DNA from: an uncultured Azospirillum sp.
Lineage (GTDB): Bacteria > Pseudomonadota > Alphaproteobacteria > RF32 > CAG-239
Reading direction: 5' to 3'
DNA length: 64,000 nt
Assembly: GCA_900542055.1 (NCBI GenBank)
Contig: UQMA01000002.1
Location: forward strand, 1 to 64,000
This document shows, one piece after another, positions 42,918 to 51,895 of this stretch. The position numbers were made by a program, and so were the translations under genes. A model generated the notes under the pieces. It saw only the letters and a program-made list of their open reading frames with translations, was not told the origin of the DNA and did not search any database. The stretch's first letter is position 1. Each line of letters starts with the position of its first letter.

Positions 42918-43017
42918 ATATTGTTTTTCAGCGGATAAGTTGAAGTCCTGATTTGTATTTTATTGCAAATTGTCGGATAGTAAGCACAGTAAAACAGTAA
43001 AAGGAAAATAAACAGAT

Positions 43018-44046
43018 ATGGAAAAAGATAAAGCTCTTGATGCTGCCCTGACCCAAATTGAACGAACTTTTGGCAAAGGTTCGATTATGAGGCTGGGACA
43101 AAACACCAATATTGACATTGAAGCAATTTCTACCGGTTCACTAGGCACTGATATAGCTTTGGGAATCGGCGGCCTGCCCAAAGGGCGTATTATCGAAATT
43201 TATGGTCCGGAAAGTTCGGGTAAAACCACTTTTGCCCTAAGCGTTGTTGCTCAGGCACAGAAAAAAGGCGGAACCTGCGCATTTGTCGATGCCGAACATG
43301 CCTTAGATCCGTCTTACGCAAAAAAAATTGGTGTTGATATAGAAAACTTATTGGTTTCACAGCCTGATTCGGGAGAACAAGCATTGGAAATCGCCGACAC
43401 GCTTGTTCGTTCCGGCGCTATTGATGTTTTGGTCGTAGACTCGGTGGCTGCGTTAGTTCCAAAAGCTGAATTGGAAGGCGAAATGGGCGACTCCCACATG
43501 GGGTTGCAAGCTCGTTTGATGAGTCAGGCTTTACGTAAGTTGACTTCGACAGTGTCGCGCTCTAACACATTGATTATTTTCATTAACCAAATCCGTATGA
43601 AAATCGGTGTTATGTTTGGAAATCCAGAAACAACTACCGGCGGTAATGCCCTGAAATTTTATGCTTCCGTACGTCTGGACATTCGCAGAATTGGAGCCAT
43701 TAAAGATAAAGACGAAGTTATAGGTAGCCAAACCAGAGTTAAAATTGTTAAAAACAAGGTTGCTCCTCCGTTCAAAACTGTTGACTTTGATATTATGTAT
43801 GGCGAAGGAATTTCAAAAACCGGTGAATTGATTGATTTGGGCGTTAAAGCAGGATTGGTCGAAAAATCGGGGGCTTGGTTCTCTTACAAAGGCGAAAAAC
43901 TCGGACAAGGCCGTGAAAATGCAAAAATTTTCTTGCGCGATCATCCTGATGTAGCCGATGAAATTGAAAATAAAATCCGTGCCGATGCCGGTCATCTTAC
44001 CGTTGAAATGATGGGAGATGACAGCATAACCGAAATAGATGACTAA
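43018..44046 (+). CDS. recA: Recombinase RecA
   Basis: Encodes 342 residues. It forms filaments on single-stranded DNA for homologous recombination and triggers LexA self-cleavage. Seen: ALTQIERTFGKGSIMRLG, Walker A IYGPESSGKTT (~62), AFVDAEHALDPSYA, LVVDSVAALVPKAELEGEMG (Walker B), GLQARLMSQALRKLT and INQIRMKIGVMFGNPETTTGGNALKFYASVR loop region. The C-terminal tail ends in acidic residues. A LexA box lies upstream and a terminator follows. Confidence 0.99.
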   Translation: MEKDKALDAALTQIERTFGKGSIMRLGQNTNIDIEAISTGSLGTDIALGIGGLPKGRIIEIYGPESSGKTTFALSVVAQAQKKGGTCAFVDAEHALDPSYAKKIGVDIENLLVSQPDSGEQALEIADTLVRSGAIDVLVVDSVAALVPKAELEGEMGDSHMGLQARLMSQALRKLTSTVSRSNTLIIFINQIRMKIGVMFGNPETTTGGNALKFYASVRLDIRRIGAIKDKDEVIGSQTRVKIVKNKVAPPFKTVDFDIMYGEGISKTGELIDLGVKAGLVEKSGAWFSYKGEKLGQGRENAKIFLRDHPDVADEIENKIRADAGHLTVEMMGDDSITEIDD

Positions 44047-44073
44047 AATTCAATTTTGTTTTATGTAATTTAG

Positions 44074-44105
44074 TGCACCTCAGAACCTTTCCGAGGTGCA
44101 TTTTT
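44074..44105 (+). terminator. Terminator of recA
   Basis: Perfect stem TGCACCTC/GAGGTGCA with an 11-base loop, followed by TTTTT. Confidence 0.85.
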
Positions 44106-44150
44106 ATATCATTGATAATTTTGTCTATTAGCTTAGATGAATGGGAAAGA

Positions 44151-44378
44151 ATGACTCGTAAATTGCCTGATGATGTTTTACAGCGCACCCCTGAAGAAAG
44201 CAAACGCAACAAAGAAAGAAATATGAAAGATCTCAGAAAAAAACTTAGAGATGGACATAATAATAACACAACTGAAGCCCAGACGGCAAAAACTAATACT
44301 CAGCAAAATGAGGCAAACAAAAAAGAATTTGACGCTAACCTTATCTATAAAAATAAGAAGAACAACAACAGTTTGTGA
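44151..44378 (+). CDS. Small charged protein, unknown
   Basis: About 75 residues starting MTRKLPDDVLQRTPEESKR, with GGGAAAG upstream. It is very hydrophilic and Lys/Asn/Gln-rich, likely disordered. No family recognised. The 290 bases that follow (44379-44670) contain no gene that I can support. Confidence 0.4.
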   Translation: MTRKLPDDVLQRTPEESKRNKERNMKDLRKKLRDGHNNNTTEAQTAKTNTQQNEANKKEFDANLIYKNKKNNNSL

Positions 44379-44670
44379 TTTTTAGCGAACAAAATCTATT
44401 TTGGATTCTTTGATACAAGGTTAAAAATTTTTCGATGGCTTTGTCGAATTCGAAGTCTATAGAATATCTGTATCTAACAATAAATGTTCCTTTTATATTA
44501 GGCAAACTGACTATTCTTATAGCTGCATAAAAACAAGATGTTATAAATGGCAGCAAAGTTTATTATTAAGTTTGAACTAATAATTTCCTTTAATTGTGGT
44601 CAAGTCTTTGAAAATAAGAAATCATTTTAGTTGTGCTGTTATCCTTAAATATATGTTTTATTTAAACTAA

Positions 44671-44703
44671 GAAATCCCCTGAAGTTTTTCAGGGGATTTC
44701 TTG
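44671..44703. terminator. Terminator downstream of yebC
   Basis: Perfect stem GAAATCCCCTGA/TCAGGGGATTTC with a six-base loop; serves the minus-strand yebC gene. Confidence 0.75.
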
Positions 44704-44721
44704 CTTTGGCTAACGTCAAAC

Positions 44722-45477
44722 TTATTCAGCTTCAAGAGCTTTCATAACATCTTCAGAAAATTCCGCATTGTGATATACATGCTGAACATCATCGTCATCT
44801 TCCAAAGCATCAATAAATTCGAGGAATTTACGAGCTAATTCAACATCTGTTACATCTGTTTTAACAATGGCTTTCCAGTCCAAACGCGAAGCGGAAGGCG
44901 TTCCAAACTGTTTTTCGAGAGCTTCGGTAACAGTTCCCAAATCTTCCGGCAATGTTTCAATTTCGTGATTTTCATCATCGCTTACCACATCATTGGCACC
45001 AGCTTCAAGAGCGCTTTCAAACATTTTTTCAGCATCTGCAGCTGCCAAAGGATATTTTATATATCCGATATGTTCAAAATTGAAAACAACAGAACCGCTG
45101 TCGCCCAAAATACCGCCGCGTTTGCCGAAAATTGTGCGGATATTGCCAACTGTACGGTTTTTGTTATCAGTCAAAGCCTCAACAATCACAGCAATCTTTC
45201 CGGGGCCAAAACCTTCGTAACGCATAGAAACATAATCATCACCGCCGGCAACTTGAGTAGCTTTTGCAATAGCGCGCTCAATATTGTCTTTCGGCATGCT
45301 TTCGGCGCGTGCAGCCTGAATAGCCAAACGCAAACGAGGGTTTTTATCGGGATCAGGCAAACCTGTCTTAGCGGCTAATGTAATATCACGAGCCAATTTG
45401 GCGAAAACTTTTGCTTTTTTGGCGTCTTGGGCGCCTTTACGATACATAATGTTTTTAAACTGGGAATGTCCAGACAT
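44722..45477 (-). CDS. YebC/PmpR-family protein
   Basis: Encodes 251 residues, standard length. Opening MSGHSQFKNIMYRKGAQDAKKAKVFAKLARDI is the family signature, followed by LRLAIQAARAESMPKDNIERAI, MRYEGFGPGKIAVIVEALTDNKNRT and GILGDSGSVVF. Members act as DNA-binding regulators, and recent work links some to relief of ribosome stalling on proline runs. Position 5-6 is SQ where most members have SK. Monocistronic. Confidence 0.96.
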   Translation of the reverse strand: MSGHSQFKNIMYRKGAQDAKKAKVFAKLARDITLAAKTGLPDPDKNPRLRLAIQAARAESMPKDNIERAIAKATQVAGGDDYVSMRYEGFGPGKIAVIVEALTDNKNRTVGNIRTIFGKRGGILGDSGSVVFNFEHIGYIKYPLAAADAEKMFESALEAGANDVVSDDENHEIETLPEDLGTVTEALEKQFGTPSASRLDWKAIVKTDVTDVELARKFLEFIDALEDDDDVQHVYHNAEFSEDVMKALEAE

Positions 45478-45522
45478 TGTAAAATCTCCTACAATCTTCT
45501 TATGTTTTTAATCAGAACAATT

Positions 45523-46293
45523 TTATTCAGCAACAATCATATACTCTAACTTTGAGTCATTAGCGCTAAACACTTTAATTTTTACACCGGCTATTTCAAC
45601 AATGCCGGGGGCGTTTTCAAAACTATAATTTGTAAATTCGCCGGTAGCTCCGCCCGCATCATAATTCATAAGCGTAAATGTGATAACATCATTTGCTACG
45701 CCTTCGAATTTGATTTCGAACCCTTTAACCATATCGCTTTGCAGCATACGGCTTTTGGTTACAGGTTCAAACTTGAAATTTTCGGGAGTAATGAAAAATT
45801 TTTCTTCAATCAAAACCAATTTATCACCGCGAATAGTGCCTAAATGTTTTTGCAGAACATAGTTTTCATCAACCAAAATAACATAAGCCGGACTGCCCGA
45901 CGCAATCAGATAATAATCGACGCCGTCAATATCAACTTGACCGATTACATCATACTTTTTGCCTCCGCTGATTTCTACCGGAGAAAGAACCGACGTCATC
46001 TTGGCGTTGGTTGGTGCAATCAGCGATTCCTGAACATAGTAATTTTTCATATAACTTTTTGTGTCTGCAATGGGATATCCTTTGTAGGCCGTCAAAAGCT
46101 TGTTAGCCTTAAAGCTTGAATCGTGTAAAGTTTCAGTGCCTGCCAGCTGTTCGGTCTTTTTATCAAGATATTTAATCTGATAGCCGTTCAAACCGGAAAC
46201 AAAGTCGGCTCTCTGCGGAAAAAGAGAAACATCTCCGGCGTAAATACAACCGTTTAAACATAAAACTATACCCAATATTTTTAAAGCTTTCAT
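45523..46293 (-). CDS. Probable lipoprotein, unknown
   Basis: Encodes 256 residues. The N-terminus MKALKILGIVLCLNGCIYAG carries a lipobox-like LNGC, so it is probably lipidated at Cys16 (or cleaved after YAG). The mature protein is strand-rich (GKKYDVIGQVDIDGVDYYLI, FEIKFEGVANDVITFTLMNY), as in beta-sandwich envelope proteins. No family recognised. It stands alone between yebC and the divergent prmA. Confidence 0.7.
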   Translation of the reverse strand: MKALKILGIVLCLNGCIYAGDVSLFPQRADFVSGLNGYQIKYLDKKTEQLAGTETLHDSSFKANKLLTAYKGYPIADTKSYMKNYYVQESLIAPTNAKMTSVLSPVEISGGKKYDVIGQVDIDGVDYYLIASGSPAYVILVDENYVLQKHLGTIRGDKLVLIEEKFFITPENFKFEPVTKSRMLQSDMVKGFEIKFEGVANDVITFTLMNYDAGGATGEFTNYSFENAPGIVEIAGVKIKVFSANDSKLEYMIVAE

Positions 46294-46389
46294 ACCATAT
46301 TCTCTTCAAAAAGTTTTTATAATTTTTAACTTTTATATACTATAAACTTTATTTAGTAAACAACAGATTGACATTTATAGGATTTTTTT

Positions 46390-47268
46390 ATGCAGAAAAC
46401 ATACGGTAACAGTTGGAAAATTATCTTTGAACCGCAAACTTCGGGCAATACAATGTTTGATGAGTTTGCCGAAAGTTTTTTTGAAGTTGTAACTATCGAC
46501 TATAATGATGATGGATTGGAAATATACAGCGGCTATTTACCGCATGAACCAGATGAAAAATTATTGAAAAAATCTGCCGAAAATTTCGGCATTAAATTGC
46601 CTGAATACAGCTGCGAATTTATTCCCGCCGCCAATTGGCTGACCAAAAACGTAATAAAATTTCCACCGATTGAAACTGATGATTTTTTGATTTACGGCAG
46701 CCATGAAGAAAACAGACCTCAAACAGACAAATTAGCCATACGCATTTACGCAGCAACAGCTTTTGGCTCCGGACAACATCAAACAACGCGTTCCTGTCTG
46801 AAATTGCTGAGTTTGCTTAATGCACAAGGTTTCAAAGCCCAAAACATTTTGGATATGGGGTGCGGTTCTGGAATTTTGGCACTGTCTGCCTGCAGCTTGT
46901 GGAAAAACGCTAAAGCATTGGGTGTTGATATTGATGATGAAGCAGTTGCCGTCACGCTTCAAAATGCAGCCGATAATGAGCTGTCTGAAAGAGTTCATGC
47001 CGTGCAAAGCAATGGTTATTCTAATCCGCAAATTGCCCAACATGCTCCTTTTCAACTTATTTTCGCCAATATTTTAGCCCGTCCGTTAATTGAAATGGCT
47101 CCTGATTTATCCGAAAACTTAGTTTCAGGCGGATATGCTGTTCTTTCAGGTTTTACGGATGAACAGTTTGATTGGGTCACTGAAACCTATCGTCCATATG
47201 GTTTGCTTGTTAAAGAAATAGTTGCAGATGAAAATTGGCGTGCAGCTTTATTGGAGAAAACAAAATGA
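46390..47268 (+). CDS. prmA: Ribosomal protein L11 methyltransferase
   Basis: Encodes 292 residues. PrmA trimethylates L11 using SAM. The N-terminal substrate domain contains WLTKNVIKFPPIETDDF; the methyltransferase domain has AFGSGQHQTTRSCLKLL, motif I ILDMGCGSGILALSA (~152) and LIFANILARPLIEMAP (post-II). pepP begins inside its end (ATGA overlap), so the two are coupled. Confidence 0.94.
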   Translation: MQKTYGNSWKIIFEPQTSGNTMFDEFAESFFEVVTIDYNDDGLEIYSGYLPHEPDEKLLKKSAENFGIKLPEYSCEFIPAANWLTKNVIKFPPIETDDFLIYGSHEENRPQTDKLAIRIYAATAFGSGQHQTTRSCLKLLSLLNAQGFKAQNILDMGCGSGILALSACSLWKNAKALGVDIDDEAVAVTLQNAADNELSERVHAVQSNGYSNPQIAQHAPFQLIFANILARPLIEMAPDLSENLVSGGYAVLSGFTDEQFDWVTETYRPYGLLVKEIVADENWRAALLEKTK

Positions 47269-48953
47269 ATTTACATGAAATACAAAAAAATTTGACAACA
47301 GATGCCATGCTCGTTTTTCGTAACAATCATTTCTTAGGGCAGGATATTTTAGATACCGAAAATCAAATTTCGGCATTAACGGGCTTTGACGGCTCAGCCG
47401 GAACTTTGCTTATAACCCGCAAAAAAGCTTTTTTGTTTGTAGACGGACGTTATGAAATTCAGTCAAAACAACAAACCAATCCAGAAGATGTTACCGTTAT
47501 TGTTGAAAGTCCGGCGCAAAACATCTTTCAATGGATGAGAGATTATTTGCCGCAGTTGTCCATAGCATTTAATCCATGGCAAATTTCAATATCCGAACTT
47601 CAAAATTTTAAAAATGCGCTTCCGAATGCAGTTTTTGTTCCACAGCCTGTTTTAGTTTCAACAGGCAGAGCTGCGGCATTTAATCACGATATACAATATG
47701 CGGGAAAATCCGCTGAAGAGAAAATCAAAGACATTGCCAAACAAACGGCTATCAGCGGTGCAGATGCAGTTTTTTTTGCTGCTGCCGACAGTGTTTCGTG
47801 GCTCACAAATCTGCGTTCTAACGCACTGCCGGAAACCCCTATTCTCAGAGCTATGGCGCTTTTGAACAAAGAAGGAAAAATAACTTTATTTACGGATAAT
47901 GTCCGCTTGCCTTCCGATTGCCGTTTTGAAAAAAAAACTTTAGCTAAAATTAAAAGCACACTCAAAGAATATGCCGGAAAAAAGCTTAATCTCGATTTCA
48001 AATCGACGCCGGCAGCACTTGTCGACATTTGTACAAAATTAAATATAAAAATTCTAAATCATATTGACAGTTGCGCTTTTGCAAAAGCTCAAAAAAACGA
48101 AATCGAGCTCCAAGGCATAACCGACGCCCACTTGCATGACGGAATCGCCATGTGTCGTTTTTTATCATGGTTTGATAAAAATCATCAAGGAAAAACAGAA
48201 ATGGACATTGTCCATAAACTGCTGAGTTTTCGTAAAAAACAGCCTCTTTTTCATTCTGTAAGTTTCGGCACAATTGCAGGTTCTGCTGAAAATGCCGCAA
48301 TTATACATTATCAGCCGAATGAAAAACATTTTTCAAAAATAAAAGACAATTCCGTTTTGCTTTTAGACAGCGGCGGGCAATACCTCAACGGCACCACCGA
48401 TATTACGCGCACAATTGCCGTCGGAACTCCAACGGATGAAATAAAGCAAAAATTCACTGTGGTTTTGAAAGCACATATTGCTTTGGCTTCATTACGTTTT
48501 CCCCAACACACTTCAGGTGTGCGGCTTGACGCTGTTTGCCGCAGCGTTATGTGGCGTTTCGGATTGGATTATAAGCATGGAACCGGACATGGCGTCGGTT
48601 GTTTTTTGAATGTGCATGAAGGACCTCAAAACATAGGAGCTTCGGGAAATTCATATTCTATAAAGTCAGGAATGGTCGTTTCGATAGAACCTGGGTACTA
48701 TCAAGAAAATGCTTTTGGAATCAGAATCGAAAATCTTGTGAAAGTTGTCGAAGATAAAGAAATTTCCGGTTTTCTTAAATTTGAACCTTTAACATTGGCC
48801 CCTATTGATTTTCGTTTAGTTGATAAATATCTTCTTGATGACGGGGAAATAAAATGGCTTAATAATTATCACCACACAGTTTTCAAAAAACTTCAAGACA
48901 AACTCAGCAAACAAGATTGCAAATGGTTAGAGAAAGCTTGCGCCCCGTTATAA
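47265..48953 (+). CDS. pepP: Xaa-Pro aminopeptidase (M24B)
   Basis: Encodes 562 residues from the ATG at 47265, four bases overlapping prmA. It removes N-terminal residues preceding proline. Two creatinase-like N-terminal domains (~1-300) are followed by the pita-bread catalytic domain. Metal ligands appear as LLLDSGGQYLNGTTDITRTI (two Asp, ~368-379), HGTGHGVGCFLNVHEGP (His, ~445), MVVSIEPGYY (Glu) and FGIRIENLV (Glu). A long C-terminal part is typical of the large eukaryote-like form. Confidence 0.92.
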   Translation: MNLHEIQKNLTTDAMLVFRNNHFLGQDILDTENQISALTGFDGSAGTLLITRKKAFLFVDGRYEIQSKQQTNPEDVTVIVESPAQNIFQWMRDYLPQLSIAFNPWQISISELQNFKNALPNAVFVPQPVLVSTGRAAAFNHDIQYAGKSAEEKIKDIAKQTAISGADAVFFAAADSVSWLTNLRSNALPETPILRAMALLNKEGKITLFTDNVRLPSDCRFEKKTLAKIKSTLKEYAGKKLNLDFKSTPAALVDICTKLNIKILNHIDSCAFAKAQKNEIELQGITDAHLHDGIAMCRFLSWFDKNHQGKTEMDIVHKLLSFRKKQPLFHSVSFGTIAGSAENAAIIHYQPNEKHFSKIKDNSVLLLDSGGQYLNGTTDITRTIAVGTPTDEIKQKFTVVLKAHIALASLRFPQHTSGVRLDAVCRSVMWRFGLDYKHGTGHGVGCFLNVHEGPQNIGASGNSYSIKSGMVVSIEPGYYQENAFGIRIENLVKVVEDKEISGFLKFEPLTLAPIDFRLVDKYLLDDGEIKWLNNYHHTVFKKLQDKLSKQDCKWLEKACAPL

Positions 48954-48969
48954 ATTAACGGAGGAATAT

Positions 48970-49431
48970 ATGAAATTTTTAATTACAGCTTTTTTATTTT
49001 TGGCTTGGACATTTTCAGTTCAAGCCCAATTTTTGCAAACTCAAGACGAATTCGGACAAGAAAAAAGCCTGCAGGAATATTTTGCAGCAAACCCGAACAA
49101 TCGTAATAAATCTATAATTTACGTTTTTTACAACAACAATGGTTGTTATGAATGTCCGCAAGCCATGGCAATGCTGGAACAAATTTATCAAGCACAATAT
49201 GCCGACTTATACGGATTTTTTATGATTGATTATAAAAATGACGAGGAGTACGATTTTATTTCCCGATATCAGCTTTCCCAACCGCTGGAAGTTGTTTTGT
49301 TACGCATTCAGGACGGTGCGGTTTTTGGATATCAAAAAATTGAAAACCTGCAAAATATGACCTCGGACACGGTTTCGTTCAAAAACTATGTTACGGAGCA
49401 AATAAATTCTTTTTTGGGACACAACGGCTAA
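48970..49431 (+). CDS. Exported thioredoxin-like protein
   Basis: Encodes 153 residues. A signal peptide (ITAFLFLAWTFSVQAQ, cleavage after VQA) is followed by a thioredoxin-like region: IIYVFYNNNGCYECPQAMAMLEQIYQ places a C-x-x-C pair (CYEC, ~58-61) after a beta strand, as in periplasmic thiol oxidoreductases. The cis-Pro element could be SQPLEVVLLR. Thus a probable periplasmic redox protein. GGAGG lies upstream, and it ends four bases into the convergent ATPase gene. Confidence 0.72.
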   Translation: MKFLITAFLFLAWTFSVQAQFLQTQDEFGQEKSLQEYFAANPNNRNKSIIYVFYNNNGCYECPQAMAMLEQIYQAQYADLYGFFMIDYKNDEEYDFISRYQLSQPLEVVLLRIQDGAVFGYQKIENLQNMTSDTVSFKNYVTEQINSFLGHNG

Positions 49432-50381
49432 AAACCGAACAAAGGCTGACCATTGGCCATTTTTATGCTTTGGCTTTCCATCATTGTGGCAAAATTAAGC
49501 TTTCCGCTCTTAATAGCCCCTCTTACCTGACATCCTTGTTCGACATCGGGATTAGCAAACAAAGTGCTCAAGCGCAGTTTTTTCGGAACTCCGTATAAAC
49601 GTTGGTGTAAACAGGCCAAAATACTGGTTGACACTAAATCATAGGCCATTTCTTCGGAAACAGTCGATGCCGCTGCATATTTTACCAATGCATTAATCGC
49701 ATCCTGAACAGAATTAGCGTGAATCGTCGATAAAACCAAGTGTCCGGATGTTGCTGCCTGCAAAGCTTCGCTTGCTACATCAGGAGAACGGATTTCACCC
49801 AGCATAATATAACGGGGACAGCTACGCAACGCCGATTTTAACGAATCTTTCCAATTTCCGTTTTGAGGTGTTGTCTGTTTGCACAGCCCCAATTCGCCGT
49901 TTGGATTTTTATACACTCCGTCCAAAGGAAGCTCAATAGGATCTTCAATTGTAAAAGCGTAGCCTCCTTCAGTCATCAGATAATCTTTCAGCAAAGCCCC
50001 CAAAGTAGTTGATTTTCCCGAACCAGTGGCACCGGCAACCAATATCAGCCCCGAAGCACGCCCTAATGACAGCAAATGGCGCATAATCGGCGCCGGCATA
50101 CCCAAATCTTTTACGGACGGCACATTCAACGGCATTTTACGAACGCAATATTGCACGCCATGCAGGGCTATTGTCCGTTCAACACGATAGCTGTACTTAT
50201 TATATATAACCAAATAACTCGGAGTGTTTTTATATCCTCTTTCCACAGCTGCCAAAAATTCGGCATAATCGTCAAAAGTTACTTCTTTCAATCCGTGTGC
50301 TGTTTTGCCGCTCCACATATAAGCCCTCTTTCCGGGAGTTATATATAAATCTGAAAAAACAACTTCATTTACTGTTGCCAT
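49428..50381 (-). CDS. DotB/PilT-type secretion ATPase
   Basis: Encodes 317 residues from the ATG at 50381, with GGAGTG upstream; the GTG at 50390 lies within that site. Walker A is ILVAGATGSGKSTTLGALL (~118), the Asp box FTIEDPIEL, Walker B RYIMLGEIRSPDVASEALQAATSGH (~200) and the His box LSTIHANSVQDAI. This is the secretion/retraction ATPase family; length and N-terminus (VNEVVFSDLYITPGKRAYMW) look most like DotB of type IVB secretion. No other secretion gene is present in the window. Confidence 0.85.
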   Translation of the reverse strand: MATVNEVVFSDLYITPGKRAYMWSGKTAHGLKEVTFDDYAEFLAAVERGYKNTPSYLVIYNKYSYRVERTIALHGVQYCVRKMPLNVPSVKDLGMPAPIMRHLLSLGRASGLILVAGATGSGKSTTLGALLKDYLMTEGGYAFTIEDPIELPLDGVYKNPNGELGLCKQTTPQNGNWKDSLKSALRSCPRYIMLGEIRSPDVASEALQAATSGHLVLSTIHANSVQDAINALVKYAAASTVSEEMAYDLVSTSILACLHQRLYGVPKKLRLSTLFANPDVEQGCQVRGAIKSGKLNFATMMESQSIKMANGQPLFGF

Positions 50382-50512
50382 AACTGTCACTCCTAAGAAT
50401 ATTTACGCACAAAATAATAATACTGATATGTTTTTTAGCAAGAAAATTATTTATTGACTTTCAAAAAAAAAGTTTTAGAAATCAATTCGTTTTTAAAATA
50501 GAGGTGATGATT

Positions 50513-51895
50513 ATGCAAAATATGACATCGGGCAAACCGCTCGGATTAATAATAAAATTCGCAATTCCCTTGTTGCTCAGCAACCTGTTTCAGCAACTCT
50601 ACAGCATATCCGACATTATTTTGGTCGGACACCTTATCGGGGTTAAAGCTTTGGCTGCCGTCGGCGCCGCTGCACCGCTGTTTTTCTTTTTAGTTGTTGT
50701 CAGCGTTGGTTTTACCAACGGCGTAACCGTTATCCCCGCCCAAAGTTTTGGCGCAAAAAACTTCAAAAGACTTCATCGTTCCGTTGCCATGGCTACGATT
50801 TTGAGTTTTAGTTTTACTATTTTATTCAGCTGCTTTACTTATTTTTCAATGGATTGCCTACTAGGTTTAATGAATGTTCCAACTGAAATTTATGATGATA
50901 CCAAAAACTTTATGAATGTTATCTGCGCCGGTGTAATTATGATTGTGGCTTTTAACCTTTTATCTGGTTTTATGCGTGCTTTGGGAGACAGCAAAACTCC
51001 TTTATACTTTTTAATTTTCACCACTTTGCTTAACATTGCTTTAAATGTTATTTTCATTTACCATTTTAAAATGGGGGTAAGAGGTTCGGCTTTGGGAACT
51101 GTTGTTGCTATGACGATTGCCGTTGTCTGTTGCCTTGTTTATATGAATAAAAAATTTCCGGTTCTCAAACCCGAATCTCAGGACTGGAGAATCAGCGGAA
51201 AACTTTGCCGAGAGCATCTGGCTATTGCCGTGCCTATGGCCATTCAATTTTCCATCATTGCATTGAGCGCCGCCGTTACCCAAACAATTTGCAACAAATT
51301 CGGATTTGAAACCATTGCCGCCATGACCGCTGCTTTGCGTATTGAACAGTTGGCTTCGCAGCCTATGGTTTCGTTCGGTGTAGCCATGTCAACTTATGTT
51401 GCTCAAAACTATGGTGCAGGAAGAATTGCCAGAATTCGCAAAGGTGTTTTCGAATGTTCAATGATTTCATTGGTTTTAAGTATTGTTCTTGCAATTTTTG
51501 TATTTACTTTAGGAGAACAGATTGTCGGCGTATTTGTTCCTAACGAACAGCCTCAGCTCACCGAAACAGTTATTACAATGGCGCAAAAATATTTAAATAT
51601 AAGTATTTTGTTCTACTTCTTCTTAGGTCAAATTTTTATTTTCCGCAATTCTTGTCAGGGAATGGGAAATTCTATCGCGCCGATGGTTTCGAGTATGATT
51701 GAGCTTATAATGCGCGCCTTTGCCGCAATTTATTTGGCTGCACAATTCGGTTTTACCGGTTTGTGTTTTGCCAGCCCTCTGGCGTGGATCGGCGGAGCAG
51801 CAGCTGTTGCAGGAGGATATTTCAAAACCATACGCGGCCTGAGAAAGCGGATTAAAACCGCTTTCCGCCAAGCTTACAGCAGCGCTGCAGAATAA
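50513..51895 (+). CDS. MATE-family multidrug exporter
   Basis: Encodes 460 residues. Of three clustered starts, ATG at 50513 is correctly spaced from GAGGTG. About 12 membrane helices in two repeated halves; opening GKPLGLIIKFAIPLLLSNLFQQLYSISD and VGHLIGVKALAAVGAAAP match the MATE signature. It exports cationic compounds by Na+ or H+ exchange. Its last 44 bases overlap the convergent metallophosphoesterase gene. Confidence 0.93.
   Translation: MQNMTSGKPLGLIIKFAIPLLLSNLFQQLYSISDIILVGHLIGVKALAAVGAAAPLFFFLVVVSVGFTNGVTVIPAQSFGAKNFKRLHRSVAMATILSFSFTILFSCFTYFSMDCLLGLMNVPTEIYDDTKNFMNVICAGVIMIVAFNLLSGFMRALGDSKTPLYFLIFTTLLNIALNVIFIYHFKMGVRGSALGTVVAMTIAVVCCLVYMNKKFPVLKPESQDWRISGKLCREHLAIAVPMAIQFSIIALSAAVTQTICNKFGFETIAAMTAALRIEQLASQPMVSFGVAMSTYVAQNYGAGRIARIRKGVFECSMISLVLSIVLAIFVFTLGEQIVGVFVPNEQPQLTETVITMAQKYLNISILFYFFLGQIFIFRNSCQGMGNSIAPMVSSMIELIMRAFAAIYLAAQFGFTGLCFASPLAWIGGAAAVAGGYFKTIRGLRKRIKTAFRQAYSSAAE

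Noticed and set aside
44341..44556. 71-residue minus-strand frame after recA
   Set aside because: No ribosome site, no domain, Cys-rich end from a repetitive stretch; insufficient evidence to call a gene.
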